Positions 21,524 to 28,430 of a DNA stretch of 28,430 nucleotides are shown one piece after another. The stretch spans positions 1-28,430 of the forward strand of contig JAZRMW010000009.1 in the NCBI GenBank assembly GCA_045647865.1. The letters are read 5' to 3'. A model generated the notes under the pieces. The model did not search any database. It had not been told where the DNA came from and saw nothing but the letters and a program-made list of their open reading frames with translations. The position numbers and the translations under genes were made by a program. This DNA is from Phocaeicola_A sp045647865 (lineage in GTDB: Bacteria > Bacteroidota > Bacteroidia > Bacteroidales > Bacteroidaceae). Position 1 is the stretch's first letter. The number at the start of each line of letters is the position of its first letter.

Positions 21524-23326
21524 TTATTTCAGTTTATTGAAAGCGGCATTCTTTTCGATAGTCCAATCCTTGCGCTTGAGGATGCCACATTTCTTGCCGA
21601 CGAACATCTTGGAGGCTTTCTTGTCGCCCTTCAACTGCCAGTCGAGCCATGCAAGGGCTACGATGGAGTATTCACCACCGTGAGGCTGACGGTAAGTGCC
21701 ACCGTGGCCAACGGGGAGGTTGGTGGCACAAGCGGGTACATGGTCGATGCGTTTGAAGTCGTCCATACCGTTGCCATAGGCGATATCCTCTTCACCACCG
21801 AGCATATACATGATGGAGGTGTGGATTTCCTTCAATTTGTCTTTCGATGGCATGGGCATTCCACCTACAGCCTGATGGGCATTCTGTTGGTTGAAGAGTC
21901 CACTGTTGCAAACCATCAGAGTCTTGATACGTGGGTCGGCACAGTTGTAAAGAGTCTGCAAACCACCGCATGACATACCGGCCACGCAGATGTTCTTCAC
22001 GTCAATCTTCTGGTAATAGGGAGAATTGGGGTCAGCATTCTGTGCGAAAGCCCAGTCCATAGACTCTATCTGCTGTTCGGTTCTCGACATAGGGCCTTTG
22101 TACCATTCATCGGTCATGGGAATGACACCGGTAGCCAATACAATGTAACCGTGAGAGGCAATCTCGTTGAGGAAGTTGATGTGCTCGAACGGAGAGTTGG
22201 AGCAAGCACCGTTACCCCATACGAGTACGGGAAGCGGATTCTTTTCATTAAAAATTGAAAGGTCCTGCGGCACGAAGATGGTGTGTTCGGGCAGGCTGAA
22301 GTCTTCTTTCATGATGGCTTTGTAAGCCCCAGTACCACCCTCTTCTATGATGCGTGACTGCGGCTCTGCATTGGCGGATCCACCATTCTGTGCTTCGTTA
22401 AGGAAGTTCACCATCTTGTTCAAGTTCTCTTTGGAGTACATACCCATACCGTGTCCGCCTTCGGGAACGAAAGTCGCTTCGGTCTTCACACCGGCAGCCT
22501 TCAACAATTCGTAAAATTTCCTGCCTTGGCAGCAAGGAACCACGTTGTCCTTCTCTCCATGAAAGATGATAATGGGAGGATCGTTGGCATCCACATAGTG
22601 GGTAGCACTCAAACTATAGTATTTGTCCGGTTCTTGCGAGAGTTTGGACTTCAACAGAACATCTTCGGGACTGTTTTCACCCATTGTCATGTGCTCACCA
22701 CAATCCATGGCTGTGAGGTCAACGGGGCCTGACCAATCACAAGCGGCATTGACGATGCTACTCTCTTGAGTATAGTCTCCCAACGCTCCTTCGAGGTCGA
22801 TTTCATAACTTCCCACTTTGGTTAGCTTCAAGCCACTGGTTGTGGCGGCTGTCGATGCCAAATGTCCACCGGAAGAAAATCCACTGGTAGCGATGAACGA
22901 AGAATCGAACTTATACCTCTTGGCTTCGCCACGCACGAAACGAATGACAGCACGGATATCATGGAGCTGAGCAGGCCATGGAGCATCCATGCTTGAACGG
23001 TGGTTGGGGCATACTACGGCATAACCGGCATCAAGCAATGCTTTCACGATAGTACCAAGGTCGGCCGCCCCCTTACCACTGTTACTGAACCAAGCACTTC
23101 CGTAGATATGGATGACTACGGGATAGCTTGCCTTTTCTTGTTTGGGCAAATAGATGTCACAGGTGTGGTAAGCCTGATCATCGCCAGCATAGTTGACATC
23201 TTTCCATTGCTGGGAAGTTTCCAGTTTCACTTGCGGCATCTGGAATCCTCCGAAGCCGCCTGCAGGCTGTGCAAAACCTAATGTGGTAGCGCACAGTGCG
23301 ATGATTGCCAATACAACTTTTCGCAT
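21524..23326 (-). CDS. Two-domain secreted alpha/beta-hydrolase (carbohydrate esterase-like)
   Basis: The 600-residue protein has a Sec signal peptide ending near FAQ (about 20) and two alpha/beta-hydrolase domains in tandem. In the first (about 40-310) the triad is visible: GFSSGG (Ser151), HGEKD (Asp260) and GGHGMG (His292). In the second (about 330-600) GMSCGG gives Ser452 and VGHGG a His near 541, with an acidic residue in LGGEEDIA likely. The first domain resembles feruloyl- or acetyl-esterases that remove acyl groups from plant polysaccharides. It lies 89 bp downstream of a GH3 glucosidase on the same strand, so the pair probably works together on hemicellulose. Confidence 0.85.
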   Translation of the reverse strand: MRKVVLAIIALCATTLGFAQPAGGFGGFQMPQVKLETSQQWKDVNYAGDDQAYHTCDIYLPKQEKASYPVVIHIYGSAWFSNSGKGAADLGTIVKALLDAGYAVVCPNHRSSMDAPWPAQLHDIRAVIRFVRGEAKRYKFDSSFIATSGFSSGGHLASTAATTSGLKLTKVGSYEIDLEGALGDYTQESSIVNAACDWSGPVDLTAMDCGEHMTMGENSPEDVLLKSKLSQEPDKYYSLSATHYVDANDPPIIIFHGEKDNVVPCCQGRKFYELLKAAGVKTEATFVPEGGHGMGMYSKENLNKMVNFLNEAQNGGSANAEPQSRIIEEGGTGAYKAIMKEDFSLPEHTIFVPQDLSIFNEKNPLPVLVWGNGACSNSPFEHINFLNEIASHGYIVLATGVIPMTDEWYKGPMSRTEQQIESMDWAFAQNADPNSPYYQKIDVKNICVAGMSCGGLQTLYNCADPRIKTLMVCNSGLFNQQNAHQAVGGMPMPSKDKLKEIHTSIMYMLGGEEDIAYGNGMDDFKRIDHVPACATNLPVGHGGTYRQPHGGEYSIVALAWLDWQLKGDKKASKMFVGKKCGILKRKDWTIEKNAAFNKLK

Positions 23327-23415
23327 AATGATTTGATTAAAAATGGATTCTTTATTTTTTAGGATTTATTTAATTCTTACCGATACGACGTTGGAATGAT
23401 AGGATTTGTAGAATC

Positions 23416-25761
23416 TCATGATTTTATCGTACTTTCCGAGAAGTAATAGTCTCTCAACTGCTTTACTACAGTTTCACCTTTCAGACGAATATCCTCCTTC
23501 AGACGGATATCCTCAGATGAGGCTCCCACTTGGATGGTAAAGATTCCAGGAGTGATGTTCCACTGGCGTTGTCCATTATTGCTATAGTAACCCAGTTGTT
23601 CGATATACAACTTTACTTCTACCTGCTTGCTCTCTCCAGGCTCCAATGCTACACGGGCAAATCCTTGCAGCTGAATGGGACGGATACTTGTGTTCCCATC
23701 GGCCGGAGACAAATAGATTTGGGTAATCTCATCGGCTTTCACTGTACCCGTATTCTTCACGTTGAAAGAGAGGGTGATGGATTCGTCAGTAGTGAACACC
23801 TCTTTGGCTATCTGCAAGTTAGAATACGCAAAGGAAGTATAACTCAATCCATAACCGAAAGGCCATGCAACTCGTACATCTCTTTCTGTGGAATAGTTGT
23901 AGCAGATAGGCTCATAAACTTCGGTATTGGGATAGCTTACGCTCAGCTTGGCTGATGGAGATACATGACCATAAAGAATGTCGGCTACAGCATTGCCTCC
24001 CTCCTCGCCCGGATACCAAGCTTGGATGACGGCAGCACAACGTTCGGCAACACCAGAAACCACTTGTGCACGACCACCGAACATGACCAAGACAACGGGT
24101 TTGCCTGTAGCAAGCAGTTCTTCTACATACTCCTCCTGCTTACCGGGCAGGCGCAGACCTTGACGGTCACGGTTCTCGCCACACAACATGACATTCTCCC
24201 CCATGGCTGCAATGATGACATCGCAACCTTTGGCCATCCTCAGTGCTTCAGCCTTGTCTGCCTTCTCGCCAGATTCCACTTTGCGGTGCAAGGTTTGGTA
24301 TTCCCATGCTCGTTCGTCACCGCCCTTGGTGTACTTAGTCTCTATTTCTTCTGTCCAATCACATCCACGTGAGTAAAGGATATTCATGCTATCGGTTTTT
24401 CGCGATTTCATACCCTCAAGCAGTTTCACGATGTGTGGTTCGGCATAGGCATCTTCATTCATGATGCGTTTCCAGAAGTAAGACATGGCCGGGAAAGTAT
24501 AATCGCCGCACATAGCCCATATGGAATTTGCATTGGGACCTGTCACGAGGATGTTCTTGACATCCTTCAACGGCAAGATGCCGTTATTCTCCAACAGGAC
24601 GATGGACTGGGAGGCAATGTCATAAGCAGTCTGACGCTCTTCGGGCGTGTCGAGGGTAATAGGCTCTGAACTGTATAGATAAGCATCTTCATCGAAAAGG
24701 CCGGAAAGATATTTGTGTTTGAGAACCCGTTTTACCGCACGCTCCAACACTTCGGGTTTCACAAGCCCCTGTTCGATGGCTTCGGGCAGATACTGATAGT
24801 TTGCTCCGTGGGGGAAATCAACATCGTTACCGTTATTGATGGCCGCAGCCGCCTTTTGCATGGCATTCTCATATCCGGGCAGCTGATCAATGGAAGTATA
24901 GTCGCTCACCACCATGCCGTCAAAACCTACGTATCCGCGCAGGATGTCTTCCAATATTTCGCTGTTAGCCACACAATTGGTTCCGTGTACGGCATGATAA
25001 CCGGGCATGACTACCCGATTACCTTCCAAACGTATCATGGTCTCGTGTGGAAGCAGGATTTCTTCCATCATCTCCTTTTCATCCGCATCGCCACCGCCTC
25101 CATATCCGAGGTAGTGCTTCGAACAAGTACCTACTCCTTTCTTCAAGTCTCCTTGTTGCAAACCGCGTACAAAGGCTGTCCCCATGACGGCAGAAAGGTA
25201 TCCGTCTTCTCCATAGGATTCTTCCAACCGGTTGAAACTGGGTGTGCGACACACGTCCACCATCGGAGAAAGCGACAATACACCGCCCATCTTTCGCAGG
25301 GCAATACCCGTCTGCAAAGTTTTCAGTTCAGCCAATTCAGGATTAAACGAACAAGCTTGTCCGATCTGTTGGGGGTAGATGGTGGCACCACTGGTGTTGA
25401 CACCCGTCAGCACCTCTTCGTGAAAGAGAGCAGGAATACCATTGGGTGTATGATTCATCAACCATTCCTGCACGGCCACCACGCGGTCTCGGATAACGTT
25501 GGCATCCATAGGCTTTTGGCTGGCATATTGCGAGAAGTGTCCTAAACCATAAGGTATCAGTTCGCGGCATTTGGCCGTATCCAGATGCCCCAAACTGTCA
25601 AAAAGTTCGTCCATATACCCGCTTCTAAGTTGAGCTACACGCTCTTCCATCGGCATTTTGTCATAGAGTGCATCCACTTGCTCGTCAATGCTTACAGGAC
25701 GGTTGTTACAACCGACCATCAAGGCGGCCATCATTCCTGCTATCCACAATGGTTGTTTCAT
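23416..25761 (-). CDS. Glycoside hydrolase family 3 beta-glucosidase/xylosidase lipoprotein
   Basis: From the ATG at 25761 the product has 781 residues with a lipoprotein signal (lipobox LMVGC). An in-frame ATG at 25908 is rejected because it would place the promoter inside the gene. The GH3 N-terminal barrel carries GFDGMVVSDYTSID with the nucleophile Asp. The second domain holds ENVMLCGENRDRQGLRLPGKQEEYV with the likely acid/base Glu. A fibronectin-like C-terminal domain starts around VKNTGTVKADEITQIYLSP. It releases terminal glucose or xylose from oligosaccharides in the periplasm or at the cell surface. A consensus promoter overlapped by an inverted repeat suggests specific control. Confidence 0.93.
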   Translation of the reverse strand: MKQPLWIAGMMAALMVGCNNRPVSIDEQVDALYDKMPMEERVAQLRSGYMDELFDSLGHLDTAKCRELIPYGLGHFSQYASQKPMDANVIRDRVVAVQEWLMNHTPNGIPALFHEEVLTGVNTSGATIYPQQIGQACSFNPELAELKTLQTGIALRKMGGVLSLSPMVDVCRTPSFNRLEESYGEDGYLSAVMGTAFVRGLQQGDLKKGVGTCSKHYLGYGGGGDADEKEMMEEILLPHETMIRLEGNRVVMPGYHAVHGTNCVANSEILEDILRGYVGFDGMVVSDYTSIDQLPGYENAMQKAAAAINNGNDVDFPHGANYQYLPEAIEQGLVKPEVLERAVKRVLKHKYLSGLFDEDAYLYSSEPITLDTPEERQTAYDIASQSIVLLENNGILPLKDVKNILVTGPNANSIWAMCGDYTFPAMSYFWKRIMNEDAYAEPHIVKLLEGMKSRKTDSMNILYSRGCDWTEEIETKYTKGGDERAWEYQTLHRKVESGEKADKAEALRMAKGCDVIIAAMGENVMLCGENRDRQGLRLPGKQEEYVEELLATGKPVVLVMFGGRAQVVSGVAERCAAVIQAWYPGEEGGNAVADILYGHVSPSAKLSVSYPNTEVYEPICYNYSTERDVRVAWPFGYGLSYTSFAYSNLQIAKEVFTTDESITLSFNVKNTGTVKADEITQIYLSPADGNTSIRPIQLQGFARVALEPGESKQVEVKLYIEQLGYYSNNGQRQWNITPGIFTIQVGASSEDIRLKEDIRLKGETVVKQLRDYYFSESTIKS

Positions 25762-25814
25762 GTCAAATCTATACTTATTCAATAGGTTTTCAGTTTGTTC
25801 AATGATATTTGCGA

Positions 25815-25845
25815 CAAAGGTATGACAAAAAGAGAGACGGACAAA
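25815..25845 (-). promoter_or_regulatory. Consensus promoter of the GH3-esterase operon
   Basis: On the minus strand TTTG at 25845-25842, a 19-bp spacer and TACCTTTG at 25822-25815 make a full-consensus promoter. The start codon is about 55 bp further on. Confidence 0.8.
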
Positions 25846-25871
25846 ATAATTCTGATAATTTTGTCCGTCTC
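25834..25871. promoter_or_regulatory. Inverted repeat overlapping the -33 box
   Basis: GAGACGGACAAAAT (25834-25847) is perfectly repeated in inverse at 25858-25871 with a 10-base gap. The left arm contains the TTTG box of the GH3 promoter, so a protein bound here would block RNA polymerase. It looks like the operator of a dimeric repressor, as yet unidentified. Confidence 0.55.
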
Positions 25872-25917
25872 GCAATGTAGAAGTGAGCATCCGGCAATTC
25901 CGTTTCATCCGTGTACC

Positions 25918-25973
25918 CTTTGAACCTTGAACTTTAAATCTTAAACTTTGAACATTAAACTTTAAACATTAAC
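25918..25973. repeat. Low-complexity tract of TTGAACTTTAAA-type words
   Basis: Six or so imperfect repeats of a 10-12 base word fill this intergenic stretch. Positions 25940-25960 recur exactly, inverted, at 3779-3799. Nothing coding is visible. Confidence 0.55.
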
Positions 25974-26094
25974 CCACATTTGAAACGCAAACGGACAGCC
26001 GTTGCTTCATAAACATAGGCGGTTTCTACTTGCAAAAGTTGAGTATATCATAAAAAAAACGACTTGACGAGCCATGTAATCCAATGATTATTTG

Positions 26095-26102
26095 TACTTT
26101 TG
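26095..26102 (+). promoter_or_regulatory. -7 promoter element of valS
   Basis: TACTTTTG (followed by C) matches TAnnTTTG and lies about 75 bp before the start codon. No TTTG is found at the -33 distance. The leader has room for a regulatory structure, but I see no T-box-like motifs. Confidence 0.5.
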
Positions 26103-26175
26103 CACGAAATTTGCCTAAATCTATCCGATTGAAGGCATAAACGGATGAATAAACAATAAAAAACAGATATAAAAC

Positions 26176-28430
26176 ATGGAATTAGCAAGTAAGTACAATC
26201 CCGCTGATGTGGAGGGGAAATGGTACCAGTATTGGCTGGACAATAAACTATTCAGTTCGAAACCCGATGGACGCAAGCCTTATACCATCGTTATCCCGCC
26301 GCCCAATGTGACGGGCGTGCTCCACATGGGACACATGCTCAACAATACCATTCAGGATATCCTGGTACGCCGTGCCCGCATGAAGGGATACAATGCCTGC
26401 TGGGTGCCGGGTACTGACCATGCTTCGATTGCCACCGAGGCCAAGGTGGTGAACCGTTTGGCTCAGCAAGGAATCAAGAAGACTGACTTGACCCGCGAAG
26501 AGTTCTTGAAGCATGCTTGGGAATGGACAGACGAACACGGTGGTATCATCCTCAAGCAGTTGCGCAAGTTGGGTGCATCATGCGACTGGGACCGCACCTC
26601 ATTCACGATGGACGAACTCCGTAGCGAGAGTGTCATCAAGGTGTTTGTTGACCTCTACAACAAGGGACTCATCTATCGCGGCGTGCGCATGGTAAACTGG
26701 GACCCCAAGGCGCTTACCGCTTTGAGTGACGAGGAGGTTATCTACAAGGAAGAGAACAGCAAACTCTATTATCTGCGCTACAAGGTGGAGGGCGATGCCG
26801 AAGGACGTTATGCCATCGTGGCCACAACCCGTCCCGAAACCATCATGGGTGATACGGCCATGTGTATCAATCCCAACGACCCGAAGAACGAATGGTTGAA
26901 GGGCAAGAAAGTGATTGTTCCGTTAGTGAACCGAGTTATCCCTGTTATCGAAGACGAATACGTAGATGTAGAGTTCGGTACAGGATGCTTGAAGGTTACT
27001 CCGGCTCACGATGTTAACGACTATATGTTGGGCGAAAAGTACAATCTTCCTTCTATTGATATTTTCAACGATAACGGCACACTCAGCGAAGAGGCCGGTC
27101 TGTACGTAGGTATGGATCGTTTCGACGTGCGCAAACAGATTGAAAAGGATTTGGCCGATGCAGGACTCTTGGAGAAGGTAGAGGCTTACACCAACAAGGT
27201 GGGTTGTTCAGAGCGTACTGGTGTAGCCATCGAGCCGAAACTCTCTATGCAGTGGTTCCTCAAGATGCAGCATTTTGCAGATATGGCTTTGCCTCCCGTA
27301 ATGAACGACGAATTGAAGTTCTATCCTCCCAAATACAAAACCACTTATCGTAACTGGTTGGAGAACATCAAGGACTGGTGTATCAGTCGCCAACTTTGGT
27401 GGGGACACCGCATTCCTGCATACTACTTGCCCGAAGGTGGTTATGTGGTAGCCGAAAATGCAGACAAAGCGCTTGAATTGGCAAAAGAAAAGACAGGCAA
27501 TGCCAACTTGACCATGGCCGATCTCCGTCAGGATGATGATTGTCTTGACACTTGGTTCTCATCATGGCTCTGGCCCATCTCTTTGTTCGATGGCATCAAC
27601 AATCCTGGTAACGAAGAAATTAAGTATTACTATCCCACCAGCGACTTGGTGACAGGTCCGGATATCATCTTCTTCTGGGTGGCTCGTATGATTATGGCCG
27701 GCTATGAGTACTTGGGCGACATGCCGTTCAAGAACGTATATTTCACGGGTATCGTACGTGACAAATTAGGTCGCAAGATGTCCAAGTCATTGGGAAATAG
27801 TCCTGACCCTCTGGATCTCATCGACCGCTTCGGTGCCGATGGTGTACGTATGGGCATGATGCTTTCAGCCCCTGCCGGTAATGATATTCTCTTCGACGAT
27901 GCATTGTGCGAGCAGGGACGTAACTTCAACAACAAGATATGGAATGCCTTCCGCCTCGTGAAGGGATGGCAGGTAGCAGACATCGAACAACCCGAATATG
28001 CAGCTTTGGCTACCCAATGGTTTGAAGCCATGTTGGCCAAGACGGCAGCCGAAGTGGACGATCTCTTTGGCAAATATCGTCTGAGCGAAGCATTGATGGC
28101 TGTATATAAACTCTTCTGGGACGAATTCTCAAGTTGGTATCTGGAGATGGTGAAACCCGCTTACATCAATGGTGAACCACAACCCATCGACCGCGTAACT
28201 TATGAGAAGACTCTCGGTTTCTTCGACAGCCTCTTGAAGTTGCTCCACCCCTTCATGCCGTTCATCACTGAAGAACTTTGGCAACATCTCTACGACCGTA
28301 AGGAAGGTGAAAGTCTGATGGTACAGGAGCTCAATATCCCCACCGTTTGTGACGAATCTATCGTGAAGAACTTCGAAGCCGTGAAGGAGGTTATCGGTGG
28401 CATCCGTACCATCCGTTTGCAGAAGAACAT
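26176..28430 (+). CDS. valS: Valyl-tRNA synthetase (3' end outside the window)
   Basis: The reading frame runs open from the ATG at 26176 to the end of the window, 751 complete codons; the family is about 870-950 residues, so the tail is missing. Class I signatures are present: HMGH within PPPNVTGVLHMGHMLNN (HIGH motif) and RKMSKSLGNSPDPL (KMSKS motif). An editing domain lies between them (ATTRPETIMGDTAMCINP and TPAHDVNDY). The anticodon-binding helical domain begins near IWNAFRLVKGW. It charges tRNA-Val with valine and is essential. It has a promoter of its own and is transcribed away from the GH3 gene. Confidence 0.97.
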   Translation, partial: MELASKYNPADVEGKWYQYWLDNKLFSSKPDGRKPYTIVIPPPNVTGVLHMGHMLNNTIQDILVRRARMKGYNACWVPGTDHASIATEAKVVNRLAQQGIKKTDLTREEFLKHAWEWTDEHGGIILKQLRKLGASCDWDRTSFTMDELRSESVIKVFVDLYNKGLIYRGVRMVNWDPKALTALSDEEVIYKEENSKLYYLRYKVEGDAEGRYAIVATTRPETIMGDTAMCINPNDPKNEWLKGKKVIVPLVNRVIPVIEDEYVDVEFGTGCLKVTPAHDVNDYMLGEKYNLPSIDIFNDNGTLSEEAGLYVGMDRFDVRKQIEKDLADAGLLEKVEAYTNKVGCSERTGVAIEPKLSMQWFLKMQHFADMALPPVMNDELKFYPPKYKTTYRNWLENIKDWCISRQLWWGHRIPAYYLPEGGYVVAENADKALELAKEKTGNANLTMADLRQDDDCLDTWFSSWLWPISLFDGINNPGNEEIKYYYPTSDLVTGPDIIFFWVARMIMAGYEYLGDMPFKNVYFTGIVRDKLGRKMSKSLGNSPDPLDLIDRFGADGVRMGMMLSAPAGNDILFDDALCEQGRNFNNKIWNAFRLVKGWQVADIEQPEYAALATQWFEAMLAKTAAEVDDLFGKYRLSEALMAVYKLFWDEFSSWYLEMVKPAYINGEPQPIDRVTYEKTLGFFDSLLKLLHPFMPFITEELWQHLYDRKEGESLMVQELNIPTVCDESIVKNFEAVKEVIGGIRTIRLQKN

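Noticed and set aside
25762..25908. Upstream start for the GH3 protein at 25908
   Set aside because: It would read through the consensus promoter and inverted repeat, and would bury the lipoprotein signal peptide 50 residues inside the protein.

Overview
The window looks like a chromosomal segment of a gut-type Bacteroidales bacterium, most likely Bacteroides or Phocaeicola. The pointers are the Bacteroidetes promoter signature (TAnnTTTG, sometimes with TTTG 19-20 bp upstream) in front of many genes, weak Shine-Dalgarno signals, numerous lipoproteins and secreted glycosidases, and an arginine cluster of the Bacteroides type (argR, acyltransferase, argG, argC, argD). No rRNA, tRNA, CRISPR array, integrase or transposase gene was seen.

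Region 1 (1-4.8 kb) is the most interesting part. Four genes, namely a transglutaminase-fold lipoprotein, a GNAT-fold protein with LuxI/FeeM-like sequence features, a PAS-LuxR regulator and a ThiF/E1-like adenylyltransferase, share copies of one 16-bp palindrome of the form TCACAC-N4-GTGTGA. Six copies lie in three intergenic regions. At three promoters the nearest copy is centred 30.5-31.5 bp upstream of the TAnnTTTG element, about -42 from the expected start, and no TTTG box is present. This is the geometry of activation by a LuxR-type protein. I propose a small self-contained regulon, possibly making and sensing or modifying an acyl-amino-acid or peptide-like product. The product is unknown.

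Region 2 (4.8-7.6 kb) holds two tiny membrane proteins bracketed by inverted 17-bp boxes, a stretch without a convincing gene, rubredoxin (53 aa), and a secreted beta-propeller-like protein with a T9SS-like C-terminal domain. Region 3 (7.7-12.6 kb) is the arginine operon on the minus strand, argR-GNAT-argG-pspC-argC-argD, with a pair of ARG-box-like palindromes 21 bp apart upstream of argR. The unassigned GNAT is a good candidate for the first, acylating step of the pathway.

Between argR and the next gene lies a 208-bp element with perfect 17-bp terminal inverted repeats. It encloses four dyad units repeated at exactly 21 bp, and looks like a non-autonomous repeat element. Region 4 (12.9-18.5 kb) runs on the plus strand: an SPFH/prohibitin-like lipoprotein, a GH43 glycosidase, a DASS/SLC13 carboxylate transporter and a LysR regulator. 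A decayed, internally deleted copy of the GH43 3' end follows the LysR gene and is probably the trace of an old tandem duplication.

Region 5 (18.5-21.2 kb) carries a small exported protein, a two-helix membrane protein and an Na/Pi cotransporter with a PhoU-like tail. Region 6 (21.5-25.8 kb) is a minus-strand pair, a GH3 beta-glucosidase lipoprotein followed by a two-domain alpha/beta-hydrolase. Its consensus promoter is overlapped by a 14-bp-arm inverted repeat that could be an operator. The window ends inside valS (plus strand, 3' end missing).
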